NCBI RefSeq assembly: GCF_002482975.1
Contig: NZ_DLHA01000050.1
Span: 1 to 64,000, forward strand
DNA from: Flavobacterium sp. UBA7680
Lineage (GTDB): Bacteria; Bacteroidota; Bacteroidia; Flavobacteriales; Flavobacteriaceae
Reading direction: 5' to 3'
DNA length: 64,000 nucleotides
Positions 34,317-43,163 of this stretch are shown one piece after another. Under the pieces are notes generated by a model, which was not told where the DNA came from, searched no databases, and saw only the letters and a program-made list of their open reading frames with translations. The first letter of the stretch is position 1, and the number at the start of each line of letters is the position of its first letter. Both the position numbers and the translations under genes were made by a program.

Positions 34317-35822
34317 TTAGTAACCTGGGTTTTGTTTAAGTCCGCGATTAGCATCTAAAGCAGATGTTGGAATTGGGAACAATTTTCTATAAGCAGGTGA
34401 TGCAGGTCTAAATTCGTTTGCTAATAAAAATTTATCAAAACGAATCATGTCTTGTCTTCTGTGACCTTCCCAGCTTAATTCGAAACCTCTTTCATTATAA
34501 ATATCATCAAGAGTTGGATTGTGGTCTAAACCATCTAAGCCTGCACGTTGTCTAATTTGATCTACAAAAGGTTTTGCTGCAGCTGCATTCCCTAAACGAG
34601 CATTACATTCTGCCATCATTAAAATTACGTCAGCATATCTGAAAATTGGAAAGTCATTAGAAGCTCCTCCTCCTGATTTTACTCCTGCAGGATAAAATTT
34701 CACATTACGAACTCCAGCCTGAGGAAGCGCTCCCGGATTATCTAAAGATCCAACTTCAAGTGTATAATTGAATCCGCCAGGCTGTTCGCCTACTAAAAAC
34801 TGTTTTCTACGAATATCATTTACGTCGTATTTCAGGAAGAAATCTTTAGGAACAATAGTTCCGTTCCAACCGCTTAATCCAAATAAATTTACGCCCTGCG
34901 GACCGTATACACTACGAACAGCATAAACATTACGGGAAACAACATCCAGAGTTGCATAAATAGGCAAAATAGTTTCATCATCAGGAAGTACGTCTCCAAA
35001 TAATTCAAAATATTTATTTCCTAAAGGATTCGCAACATCTGCAGCGCCAGAATGAAGTGTAAACCCGCCTTCAGAAACTTTATTACAAGCAGCTAAACAT
35101 TCTGTCCATTTTGGAGTTCCAGTATAAACTTCAGCGTTTAAGTACACTTTTGCAAGCAATGTATAACCAGCCCATTTGTTGAACCTTCCATAATAATTTC
35201 CGCCTTTAGTTACAGAAAGAAGTTCTACGTTTTCGGTTAGTTCTTTTACTATAAAATCAAAAACTTCTTTACGGCTTGACTGCGGGATTTTATCAACAGT
35301 AATGTTGTTGTTGGTATAAAATGGAACATCACCAAAATCATCAATCAATAAATAATAAAAGAAAGCTCGTAATACTTTTGCTTCAGCAATTTTTGAAGGA
35401 TCTGCGCCTGATTTTTCTAATAATTCAACAGCTAAATTGGCATTAAAAATAGATTTGTATAACCAGTTCCAAGTATTGTTGATAATGAATTCAGAAGGAA
35501 GCCATTCGTGTTTGTGCAAACGGGCAAAGTCCTGCTGCCAGTTACCATCTGTTCTATGCGGAATTACCTGCTCATCTGATGACATACAGTTCATGTCGTA
35601 CCAGCCGTTATCAGCTCCTGCATAACCTACGCCGGGTACGCCTTTACGTTCAAAGTCCCCCGGAATTTCTGCGTAAACGCTGGCAAGAGCAATATTAGCT
35701 CCTTCCGGAGTTCCATAAAAGGTGTCCGGTTGATATTTATCGTATATATTTTCGTTGATATCTGTACAGCTAAAAAGTGTTAAGAAACAAACGCTTGCTG
35801 CTACTATATTTTTAATTTTCAT
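34317..35822 (-). CDS. susD: SusD-like glycan-binding lipoprotein
   Basis: This 501-residue lipoprotein has Cys19 in 'FLTLFSC'. SusD family features include TPR-like helices, 'AKVLRAFFYYLLIDDFGDVP' (about 148-167), and the C-terminal 'FELSWEGHRRQDMIRFDKF' followed by a 'YRKLFPIP' ending. SusD caps the SusC channel and binds alpha-glucan at the surface. It starts 9 nt after the susC stop codon, the normal arrangement of these pairs. Substrate is inferred as starch from the GH13 and GH97 genes in the same operon. Confidence 0.95.
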   Translation of the reverse strand: MKIKNIVAASVCFLTLFSCTDINENIYDKYQPDTFYGTPEGANIALASVYAEIPGDFERKGVPGVGYAGADNGWYDMNCMSSDEQVIPHRTDGNWQQDFARLHKHEWLPSEFIINNTWNWLYKSIFNANLAVELLEKSGADPSKIAEAKVLRAFFYYLLIDDFGDVPFYTNNNITVDKIPQSSRKEVFDFIVKELTENVELLSVTKGGNYYGRFNKWAGYTLLAKVYLNAEVYTGTPKWTECLAACNKVSEGGFTLHSGAADVANPLGNKYFELFGDVLPDDETILPIYATLDVVSRNVYAVRSVYGPQGVNLFGLSGWNGTIVPKDFFLKYDVNDIRRKQFLVGEQPGGFNYTLEVGSLDNPGALPQAGVRNVKFYPAGVKSGGGASNDFPIFRYADVILMMAECNARLGNAAAAKPFVDQIRQRAGLDGLDHNPTLDDIYNERGFELSWEGHRRQDMIRFDKFLLANEFRPASPAYRKLFPIPTSALDANRGLKQNPGY

Positions 35823-35831
35823 CTCTTTTTA

Positions 35832-38800
35832 CTATTTAAATTTTACAGTCAAACCAAATGCAACACTTCTGGTACGAGGATAAATTCCTTTATCACCTCC
35901 AAAATTATCATTAGGGTCACCACTTCCGCTTACATTCAATTCGGGATCAACACCTGTGTAATCTGTAATTAGCAGTAAATTGCTTCCTGTAAGTGAAAGT
36001 CGAACAGAGTCTACATATTTATCTGTAAAACGGAAAGTATATCCTGCAGTAACGTTCTCTAAACGAACGAATGAACCATCTTCTAACCATGCATCAGATC
36101 CGTATGGAGAAGAAAAAATTCCTTTATCTCGAGCGCTTTCCAAAACATTTGAACTACCAGTGTTTTCCAGCATACTTAGCCTTTGATTAAGATTGTTGTA
36201 AATTTTGTTTCCTCCAGAACCTCTCCACAACATAGAAGCGTCAAAGTTTTTGTATCTGTAAGACGGATTAAATGCAAAAGTGTAAGTTGGCAATGCTGAA
36301 CCTGCATAGTAACGATCCGGACTTGTAACGCCCTGATCAATTTTACCATCTCCATTTTGATCCTTTACTGTTTCGACACCATTTGAATTTGTACCGGTAC
36401 TTTCTAAAATATAGAATGAACCAATTGGTTTTCCTTTTACCAATAAAGAGTTCGGTGCTCCCCAATTTACAAAGTCTGTATTTAAAGGAATACCATTAAT
36501 ACTGCCGCTTAAATTAAGTACTTCGTTTTTCATAAAAGAAACGTTTCCTGCTAATGTAAGTGTACTGTTATTAGTTCTGATAACATCATATGCAAGTGCA
36601 GCTTCTAAACCTTTGTTAGAAATGCTTCCTACGTTTGCTTTAATTTTATTGTAAGGATATGGAGGCTGAGGTACAGTATAATCAAATAAAAGATTATCTG
36701 TTGTAGAATCGTAAACATCGACACTACCTCTTAATCTATTGTCTAAAAGAGCAAAATCAAGTCCAATATTAGTTTGTCTTTTCGTTTCCCATTTCAAGTC
36801 AGCATTTGCATTTTGAGCTATACCAAAATTGGTAATGATAGAACCTCCAAAATAAATATTTCCTGCGCTGTCCACTAATGGTAATGACGTTTGCGGATAA
36901 AGACCTTGCTGATTACCAGTTTCACCATAACCTACGCGTAATTTTAATTCGCTAAATAGGTTTTGATTCTGCATGAAAGACTCTTTGTTAATTTGCCATG
37001 CAACAGATGCTGACGGGAAATTTCCCCATTTATTGTTGGCACCAAATACAGATGAACCATCACGTCTGATACTTGCTGTAAGTAAATAACGATCTAATAG
37101 AGAATAGTTTAATCTTCCTAAATAAGAAACTAACGATCTGTCATTTTTATAAGATCTGATGTCTCCGGCTCTAACTTTAGATAAATCACCAAACTGAAGT
37201 GCATTGTAAGTAGCTTCATCACTTATAAAACCTCTTGCCTGAGTATAATTACCCTGATAAGTCTGACTTTGCCATTCGTATAAAGCCAATGCATTAAAAG
37301 TGTGGATTCCTAATGTCTTTTTATAGCTAAGACTAACATTCGTTAATTTCTCGTTTTGTCTATCATTTTTAATATTAGCAAAACCATGCTGCTCCACTGC
37401 ATACGCTTCTGTAGATTCTGCAGGCATGTAATATCCTATTGAACTATTGGTTTTTCTCCAGCTTCCAAACCAGTTTGCGGTAAAACCTTTGCCTAATTCT
37501 AAATCTGCTTTTAAGCTTCCAAATAAATTATCATCTTGTCTTTCATTTGTAACCGTTTGTGCAGCAGCATAAGGATTTAAATAATGAAAAACAGTTCCAT
37601 CTGTAAAATAAGTTCCATCAGTATTATAAACAGGATCTGTTGGTCTTGCCAATAATGCATTTGTGATTAAGTTTGATGTATAAGCAACTGTACCAATACT
37701 TCCAATACTGCTTGTTGTATTATTTATTCCTGAGTTTAAGTTAAAAGTCAATTTTAATTTGTCATCAAGAGCCAATTGTGTTGCCTGAATGCGTCCAATA
37801 TATTTTTGGTTGCTAGAATTAATTACAACTCCATCTTGCATAATAGCCGTTATAGAAGCTCTGTAATTGAATTTATCAGTTCCGCCGCCAAATGATAATG
37901 TATGAGTCTGTGTAATTCCAGTTTCTGTCAAAAGACCGTACCAATTTGTATTTGATCCGTGATTTGAAGATGCAGGAACGCCATACTTTTGAGCAGTTTC
38001 CCACCATTGGTTAGCATCAAGCATGTCTAATTTTTTCGGAATAAAATCAACAGATGTTGACCCGATGTATTCAATCGTAGTTTTTCCGGCTTTGTTTTTC
38101 TTAGTTGTTACAATGATAACTCCAGGCGCTCCTCTAGAACCATAAACAGCCGTAGCCGAAGCATCTTTTAAAACATCGATACTTTCAATTTCACTTGGAG
38201 GAACTTGGTTTAATAAATCCATGTTTCCCTGAATTCCATCCACAACAACCAAAGGATCATTTCCTCCAATTAAAGAAGAAATTCCACGGATACGAACACT
38301 TGGGCCTGAACCCGGTTCACTTCCAATTTGAGTGATATTTACACCCGCAGCTTTTCCTGCAATTAATTGTAAAGGATTAACAATCGCTCCCTGATTCATG
38401 TCTTTTGCAGCAATTGAAGAAACTGCTCCGGTTACATCTTTTTTTATAGCAGTTCCATATCCAACTACAACAATTTCCTGTAAGTCAGTAGCATCTGGAA
38501 AAAGCTGAATGTTTATTACATTTTGGTTTGCTGTTACTTTTTTCTCTTTATATCCTACAAATGATACAATAATTACAGATTGAGTGCTTTCAACAGTAAT
38601 TTTATATTTACCATCAAAATCAGTAACCATTCCGTTTTTTGTACCTTCTTCAAGAACAGAAGCTCCGGGTAAAGGCAGGCCATTTTCATCGGTAATTACA
38701 CCCGAAACAGTTTGTTTTTGAAATTCGATTACCTGTGTTCTAAGCTCTGGTTTTTTAAGGATAATCTGCGTATCTCTGATTTTAAATTCAGTTGGAGTTC

Positions 38801-39104
38801 CTTTAAAAATTCTATCTAAAACCACATATATCGACTGATCTTTTACAGAAATAGAAACCGTACGATCTAAGTCGATATCGTTCAGTTTATAAATAAATCT
38901 GAAATCTGTTTTTTGTTCAATGGTCTCAATAACCTTCTCGATTGTTGAATTGTTTAATTCAAGGGTAACTTTTGTTTTTTGGGCATAAGTATTCCCTCTA
39001 ATATTAAACATGGCGACCAAAATAAGTAGTGTAGTTAGTTTCAATTTTAGGTCATTTTGGAACAATGAGTATAGGAACCCATTATTCTTAGATTTTTTTT
39101 TCAT
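35832..39104 (-). CDS. susC: SusC-like TonB-dependent transporter with N-terminal STN signalling domain
   Basis: This 1090-residue outer membrane protein has a signal segment ('LTTLLILVAMFNIRGNTYAQ'). An STN domain (about 45-115, 'IEKVIETIEQKTDFRFIY') follows, then a carboxypeptidase-D-like repeat ('GVITDENGLPLPGASVLEEG', about 135-210), a TonB box/plug region ('EIVVVGYGTAIKKDVTG' near 210) and the 22-strand beta-barrel ending in 'VAFGLTVKFK'. It should import maltooligosaccharides using TonB energy. The STN domain is the feature of receptors that signal to a FecR anti-sigma factor, and fecR is immediately upstream. The 131-bp gap to fecR holds an inverted repeat at 39154. Confidence 0.95.
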   Translation of the reverse strand: MKKKSKNNGFLYSLFQNDLKLKLTTLLILVAMFNIRGNTYAQKTKVTLELNNSTIEKVIETIEQKTDFRFIYKLNDIDLDRTVSISVKDQSIYVVLDRIFKGTPTEFKIRDTQIILKKPELRTQVIEFQKQTVSGVITDENGLPLPGASVLEEGTKNGMVTDFDGKYKITVESTQSVIIVSFVGYKEKKVTANQNVINIQLFPDATDLQEIVVVGYGTAIKKDVTGAVSSIAAKDMNQGAIVNPLQLIAGKAAGVNITQIGSEPGSGPSVRIRGISSLIGGNDPLVVVDGIQGNMDLLNQVPPSEIESIDVLKDASATAVYGSRGAPGVIIVTTKKNKAGKTTIEYIGSTSVDFIPKKLDMLDANQWWETAQKYGVPASSNHGSNTNWYGLLTETGITQTHTLSFGGGTDKFNYRASITAIMQDGVVINSSNQKYIGRIQATQLALDDKLKLTFNLNSGINNTTSSIGSIGTVAYTSNLITNALLARPTDPVYNTDGTYFTDGTVFHYLNPYAAAQTVTNERQDDNLFGSLKADLELGKGFTANWFGSWRKTNSSIGYYMPAESTEAYAVEQHGFANIKNDRQNEKLTNVSLSYKKTLGIHTFNALALYEWQSQTYQGNYTQARGFISDEATYNALQFGDLSKVRAGDIRSYKNDRSLVSYLGRLNYSLLDRYLLTASIRRDGSSVFGANNKWGNFPSASVAWQINKESFMQNQNLFSELKLRVGYGETGNQQGLYPQTSLPLVDSAGNIYFGGSIITNFGIAQNANADLKWETKRQTNIGLDFALLDNRLRGSVDVYDSTTDNLLFDYTVPQPPYPYNKIKANVGSISNKGLEAALAYDVIRTNNSTLTLAGNVSFMKNEVLNLSGSINGIPLNTDFVNWGAPNSLLVKGKPIGSFYILESTGTNSNGVETVKDQNGDGKIDQGVTSPDRYYAGSALPTYTFAFNPSYRYKNFDASMLWRGSGGNKIYNNLNQRLSMLENTGSSNVLESARDKGIFSSPYGSDAWLEDGSFVRLENVTAGYTFRFTDKYVDSVRLSLTGSNLLLITDYTGVDPELNVSGSGDPNDNFGGDKGIYPRTRSVAFGLTVKFK

Positions 39105-39153
39105 AATTTTGTTAATTGATTGTAGTTAATTCGTTATATTCAATCACTTAGTT

Positions 39154-39184
39154 AATCGGAAATTGTTCGCAGCTCTTTCCGATT
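39154..39184. promoter_or_regulatory. 9-bp inverted repeat between fecR and susC
   Basis: AATCGGAAA (39154-39162) and TTTCCGATT (39176-39184) are exact complements around a 13-nt spacer. It lies in the only spacer upstream of susC. In the minus direction it is not followed by a T-run, so it looks more like a protein-binding or RNA-processing site than a terminator. No TAnnTTTG box is seen in this interval, which would fit transcription by an alternative sigma factor. Confidence 0.45.
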
Positions 39185-39235
39185 TTTTTATTCCTGTAAT
39201 TTTAGTTCTTCATAAATTTTCATTGGTTTTAGTGG

Positions 39236-40414
39236 TTATTTAATTAGTATTTGATCGTTTTTTATGGTGTAATTAATACCGTGAATGTCGTTGAAATAAC
39301 TCATCACTTTATCAATTGATTCATCGCTGAAACTTGCATTGAATTTCTCGTTGGCCAGTTTTTCATTTTTATTTACAATAGTAACATTGTAGCGTCTTTC
39401 CAATTTTGTAATAATATTTTTGAAAGTCATATTTCTAAACGTCAGTCCGCCGTTTATCCATGAAGTATAGATATCTGTAATAACCGCTTTAGTCGAAATT
39501 TTAGCATTTTCTTTGTTGAAACTTCCTTTAAATCCTGGTTTTAGAATAGTATTTTTTAAAGCATCAAATTCTTCGTTTGACTGATACATTCCAACTGAAC
39601 CTTCAACCAAAACAACATCTGTCGCAGCATCTTCAGGATAATTTGAAACATTGAAATGCGTTCCCAAAACTCGAACGTTCAATTCGTCAGCATTTACTAT
39701 GAATGGATGTTTCTTATCCTTTGCAACATCAAAAAAAGCTTCTCCATCCAGAAATACTTGTCTGTTTTCACCAGCGATAAATTTTACAGGATATTTTAAA
39801 GTAGTTCCTGCATTTAAGTGAACCATAGTTCCATCTGATAATTGAAGACGGAATTTTTTTCCGTATGGAATTTTAATCGTGTTGTAAACTAGTTTTTCCG
39901 GATCTAAACTGTTTTCGTATGCAATTTTATCTCCGCTTTGATTTCCAACAATATTTCCTTTAGCATCTTTTATTTGTGCCGAATTATGTTCAGACAAAAT
40001 CTGTGTTTCGCCATTTTCTAATTGTAGTACGATATCAGAACTTTTAAAGTCGAATTTTGGTTCAGCAGGTTTGTCTGAAAGATTTTGTTTATAGAAGAAA
40101 CCAATTCCAAGTAAAACAATTACAGAAGCAGCAATCGAAATATATTTTCTGAAGTTTGATCTTCTCTCTGGCATTTCAATTACAGATTCTTCTTCTTTTG
40201 AAGCTGATAAAATATTCATGAAAATATCATCAGCAGTTTGTTTATCCATTTTCGGCATTTCGCCAAGAAGATTTTGAATGTCTTTTACCGTTGGAAAATC
40301 GTCAGTAAGTTGATTTTTTTTATAATAAGCAACTACCTCATTTATTTCTTCGGGCGTGCATTGGTTTAAAACAAACTTTTGTAAAAGACTTTTTATTTCA
40401 GAATTTGAATTCAT
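39236..40414 (-). CDS. FecR-family anti-sigma factor
   Basis: This 392-residue protein has a cytoplasmic N-terminal anti-sigma part (about 1-88), one membrane helix ('YISIAASVIVLLGIGFFY', about 90-107) and a periplasmic FecR domain (about 170-270, 'GTTLKYPVKFIAGENRQVFL' and 'FFDVAKDKKHPFIVNADEL'). A C-terminal STN-interacting domain (about 320-392, 'FKNIITKLERRYNVTIVN') follows. Such proteins hold or activate a cognate ECF sigma factor according to the state of a TonB receptor. Here the receptor is the STN-bearing SusC encoded just downstream. Confidence 0.93.
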   Translation of the reverse strand: MNSNSEIKSLLQKFVLNQCTPEEINEVVAYYKKNQLTDDFPTVKDIQNLLGEMPKMDKQTADDIFMNILSASKEEESVIEMPERRSNFRKYISIAASVIVLLGIGFFYKQNLSDKPAEPKFDFKSSDIVLQLENGETQILSEHNSAQIKDAKGNIVGNQSGDKIAYENSLDPEKLVYNTIKIPYGKKFRLQLSDGTMVHLNAGTTLKYPVKFIAGENRQVFLDGEAFFDVAKDKKHPFIVNADELNVRVLGTHFNVSNYPEDAATDVVLVEGSVGMYQSNEEFDALKNTILKPGFKGSFNKENAKISTKAVITDIYTSWINGGLTFRNMTFKNIITKLERRYNVTIVNKNEKLANEKFNASFSDESIDKVMSYFNDIHGINYTIKNDQILIK

Positions 40415-40594
40415 TACGAATTGTTTTTAGAGGGTGTTCTGAATATAATACAGCCGAAAACGATTTCAGTACTACTCAAACGTTGTAAATTTTTAAATTT
40501 TAACATTTAAAAAGATAAAATTTACCGTAAAGTATTGATTTATAAGTGATTTTAAAAAGAAGTTTTTTTATAAAAATTAAAAGGAATGCGGTTT

Positions 40595-40846
40595 TTGCCC
40601 ACAGATTTTACGGATGAAACGGGTTTGCGCAGAGTTTTTTATTTAAAATATAGCCCGTGGTTTCAACCACGGGAAACGTATCGTGATTATACATTGTCTA
40701 TATATTGCGTCCCCGCGGTTGAAACCGCGGGCAATGTTTGATAATGATTACGTGTTTTTTGAGAAGTTTTTCCTCATTAAGATGACTAACGCTAAAAATA
40801 AATAAAACCTGCGCAAACCCGTTTCATCCGTAAAACCCGCGGGCAA
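40595..40846. repeat. Large composite palindrome between the ECF sigma and fecR genes
   Basis: A perfect 27-bp arm starts TTTTACGGATGAAACGG (40606-40632) and pairs with 40809-40835. It is flanked by TTGCCC and GGGCAA. Inside lie two perfect hairpins: CCCGTGGTT TC AACCACGGG (40654-40673) and CCCGCGGTT GA AACCGCGGG (40712-40731). The hairpins have related stems but opposite orientation. G+C is locally far above the surroundings. The 495-bp interval 40415-40909 holds this element and the sigma gene terminator; no promoter for fecR was recognised. Confidence 0.85.
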
Positions 40847-40860
40847 TTTCATTAAAACAA

Positions 40861-40887
40861 AAAAAATCACTCGAAAAGAGTGATTTA
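40861..40887 (-). terminator. Intrinsic terminator of the ECF sigma gene
   Basis: In the minus direction AAATCACTC TTTTC GAGTGATTT is followed by a T-run, 23 nt after the sigma stop codon. It implies that the sigma and fecR genes are not simply cotranscribed. Confidence 0.85.
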
Positions 40888-40909
40888 GTTGGTTAAAAAT
40901 TGGTTTTGG

Positions 40910-41473
40910 TTAGATAATCTCGTCATGAACCTGAAAAAAGACTCGCATTGATTCTAATGCTTTACTCATTTGATTCCGGACAGTATTTATAGAGATGCCG
41001 AGTTCCTGACTAATTTCTTCGTAACTCATGCCTTTCTTTCGTGACATTTTAAAAATTTGTTTCCGCTTTGGCGGTAATTGTTTCATTGCCTGTTTTCGCA
41101 GTTTTTTGCAGTCTTCCTCGCGAATAGAGTAATCTCCGTATTCATGCGATTTTTGACTTTCATAAAAAACAGCTTCTTTCAATACCAAATCATTTGCTGC
41201 TTTATTCAAGGTATTAAAAGCCTGATTTCTGGCAATGGTAAAAATATAAGCTTTAAAAGATTGTTCTAAGTTTAGGTTTTCCCGATGCTGCCAGACTTTC
41301 ATAAAAACATCCTGTACATTTTCTTCGGCAGCTTCTTTTGATTTTAATAAGCTAATGCTGTAGCCATAAATGTCTTGGTAATACAAATCAAAAAGAGAAC
41401 GAAAAGCTTTTTCGCTGCCATTTTTTAATTCGCTTACCAATAATTTGTCGCTATAGTCTTTGGCTTCCAACAT
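40910..41473 (-). CDS. ECF-type RNA polymerase sigma factor
   Basis: This 187-residue protein has sigma region 2 (about 26-90, 'DLYYQDIYGYSISLLKSKE' and 'VQDVFMKVWQHR') and region 4 with a helix-turn-helix (about 128-178, 'GMSYEEISQELGISINTVRN'). It lacks regions 1.1 and 3, as in ECF factors. Its partner is most likely the FecR protein encoded downstream, and its target the susC promoter. Unusually, a terminator and a 252-bp palindromic element separate it from fecR. It has a good housekeeping-type promoter at 41553-41581. Confidence 0.95.
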   Translation of the reverse strand: MLEAKDYSDKLLVSELKNGSEKAFRSLFDLYYQDIYGYSISLLKSKEAAEENVQDVFMKVWQHRENLNLEQSFKAYIFTIARNQAFNTLNKAANDLVLKEAVFYESQKSHEYGDYSIREEDCKKLRKQAMKQLPPKRKQIFKMSRKKGMSYEEISQELGISINTVRNQMSKALESMRVFFQVHDEII

Positions 41474-41552
41474 TAAATTAATTAGTTTGTATTTAAATCT
41501 AATTATATTACGATACTATCAAAATCGATACTCTAATGCGTTGAGTGGTTAG

Positions 41553-41581
41553 CAAATATATAAAAATATTATTCGCAGCAA
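41553..41581 (-). promoter_or_regulatory. Promoter of the ECF sigma gene
   Basis: On the minus strand TTG (41581-41579), 18 nt, then TATATTTG (41560-41553) is an exact match to the TTG / TAnnTTTG pattern, 79 nt upstream of the ATG at 41473. The 396-bp interval 41474-41869 otherwise holds only the next gene's terminator. Confidence 0.6.
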
Positions 41582-41782
41582 ATAATGGTAAAATAAACTT
41601 AATTCGGTTTTTTGTGATTTATTTTCAATGAAATCTCAGTAAATACGGTAGTAAAACCCTTTTTATCAAGTTGATAACTTTTTGGCTAAAATTTTAAAAA
41701 TTAACTATAATGAGATGTATTTTTTGAGAATATTCTTATTTGGAATAAAAGTGCTTGAAAAAATGAAAAGACTTATTTGTAA

Positions 41783-41825
41783 AAAAATCCTTTTATCTTT
41801 TTTTGAGAAAGACAAAAGGATTATT
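41783..41825 (-). terminator. Intrinsic terminator of the ACT-like protein gene
   Basis: In the minus direction AATCCTTTTGTCTTT, a loop, AAAGATAAAAGGATT and then a T-run form a long stem 45 nt after the stop codon at 41870. Confidence 0.85.
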
Positions 41826-41869
41826 GAAAATTGAATTTATTCTAAGATGTAAAATTAAATTTTGTGCGA

Positions 41870-42526
41870 TTAGTTTTTCAAATCTTTAATTACTTTAAAA
41901 GCAACGTCAACCTGATCTTCTCCAACAAGAATTGTAAATTCATTTGAAGTCGAAATTACCTCATTTATGATAATTCCTTCCCAAGCCAAACGCTGGAAAA
42001 TGAAGTAATAAATACCAGGAACAACGATGTTTTCTTTTGGTAATTTTACCGTAATAGAAGCAAGGTTATCTAATTTTTGAATTAGTTTTTCTCTCATAAA
42101 GTGTTTCTCAACTAAATGATTTACACTGCTGCTTACTACAATATTCGTTTCGTTTACACCACGGGATGAGGTATAGAAAATATCAGATAAAGCATTGATA
42201 TCAGAAATTAAATCAGCTTGTTTGTTTAACACAGTTTCAGAAGCTGCAAAAGTGTAATCTGTCAACTCAGATCTAACTGTGATTTCGCCAATATTCTTGA
42301 TTACCTTATTGATTTTATGGTTTAATTTAAAATCTAATTCTTCAGTCAATCGCTTCAGCGACATTACAACGGCGCCTTGTTTTACTTCTTTGCCAAATTC
42401 ATTTTCTAACTCAGTCATAATGTTCCGAGAAAGAGAAGTCAGGTTAATAATCCCAAGAGATAAAGCGTTTAAGAGAAATGGTTTCGTTTTGATGTAATTT
42501 TCGACGATGGAAGAAACGGTTTTCAT
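41870..42526 (-). CDS. ACT-domain-like conserved protein (aspartate-kinase-tail-like)
   Basis: This 218-residue protein has no signal peptide. The N-terminal half looks like a small helical DNA-binding or dimerisation module ('LSLGIINLTSLSRNIMTEL'). The C-terminal half has the beta-alpha-beta rhythm of ACT domains ('LIQKLDNLASITVKLPKENI' and 'VPGIYYFIFQRLAWEGIIIN', about 140-190), as in the regulatory tails of aspartate kinases. A small-molecule sensor is a reasonable inference, but no ligand or target can be named. It is transcribed from its own TATATTTG promoter. Confidence 0.7.
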   Translation of the reverse strand: MKTVSSIVENYIKTKPFLLNALSLGIINLTSLSRNIMTELENEFGKEVKQGAVVMSLKRLTEELDFKLNHKINKVIKNIGEITVRSELTDYTFAASETVLNKQADLISDINALSDIFYTSSRGVNETNIVVSSSVNHLVEKHFMREKLIQKLDNLASITVKLPKENIVVPGIYYFIFQRLAWEGIIINEVISTSNEFTILVGEDQVDVAFKVIKDLKN

Positions 42527-42594
42527 AATTTTTTTTTCTTTTTTTTTGTAACTTAATTGGTGTGGTTTAGTTAATTTGATGTTATAAATCTATG

Positions 42595-42625
42595 CAAATA
42601 TAAATAAAAAAACAATTTGTTACAA
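42595..42625 (-). promoter_or_regulatory. Promoter of the ACT-like protein gene
   Basis: On the minus strand TTG (42625-42623), 20 nt, then TATATTTG (42602-42595) fits the TTG / TAnnTTTG pattern, 68 nt upstream of the ATG at 42526. Confidence 0.55.
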
Positions 42626-42646
42626 TTATAACAAGAAAAAATTATG

Positions 42647-43018
42647 TTAAAAATGATAAAATGCATCAGTAAGATGTTCAATTGCAAATGATTCCCCGTT
42701 TTTATGGATCGCAACGATGTCAAAACGGATATTTAAATCTTCATTAAAATCCTTTTCCCTATAGTTTATGTAGGCATTTACTGCTTTTATTAGAAGTTGA
42801 ATTTTTTTTGGCTTCACAAAATCTTGCGGAGAACCAAAATCTAAACTCGATCTTGTCTTCACTTCGACGATTGCCAAAACATCATTTTGTTGAGCAATAA
42901 TATCTATTTCGGCTTTTTGAAAAACCCAGTTTCGGTCTAAAATTTCATAACCATTTTGCTCAAGATATTCTACCGCTAGTTCTTCTCCTTTTTTGCCAAG
43001 TTCATTGTGTTCTGCCAT
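42647..43018 (-). CDS. yraN: YraN / UPF0102 family nuclease-fold protein
   Basis: This 123-residue cytoplasmic protein has the family start 'GKKGEELAVEYLEQNGYEIL'. The restriction-endonuclease-like active-site pattern is 'EIDIIAQ' (about 37-43) then 'VEVKTRSS' (about 51-58), an E/D...ExK arrangement. The family is widely conserved and its function is not firmly established, although a DNA-related role is suspected. It is followed upstream by a strong palindrome at 43064-43119. Confidence 0.92.
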   Translation of the reverse strand: MAEHNELGKKGEELAVEYLEQNGYEILDRNWVFQKAEIDIIAQQNDVLAIVEVKTRSSLDFGSPQDFVKPKKIQLLIKAVNAYINYREKDFNEDLNIRFDIVAIHKNGESFAIEHLTDAFYHF

Positions 43019-43063
43019 GCTTTTTTGTTTCAGGTTTGAATTTTAATGATAAAGTTTTTTGCA

Positions 43064-43119
43064 CGCAAAGACGCGAAGTCGCAAAGTAAATTCAAACTTT
43101 GCGACTTCGCGTCTTTGCG
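43064..43119. repeat. Perfect 24-bp-arm palindrome
   Basis: The left arm begins CGCAAAGACGCGAAGTCGCA and runs over 43064-43087. Its exact complement is at 43096-43119, with an 8-nt loop. Each arm contains the word CGCAAAG or its near copy twice. It fills most of the 145-bp gap between the YraN gene and the LD-carboxypeptidase gene. There is a T-rich stretch on either side, so it might terminate transcription, but the stem is far longer than the ordinary terminators in this window. Confidence 0.85.
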
Positions 43120-43163
43120 AGATTTTTTATGCGTGGTATTTTTTCTTGGCTTAAGAAATAATA

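Noticed and set aside
34304..34354. Longer N-terminus for the SusE-like protein
   Set aside because: It would overlap the end of susD and place 17 residues before the lipoprotein signal; the ATG at 34303 gives a standard signal peptide.
43064..43119. Reading this palindrome as an ordinary terminator
   Set aside because: The perfect 24-bp arms and internal repeats exceed any terminator seen in the window. The T-rich flanks are not directly attached to the stem.
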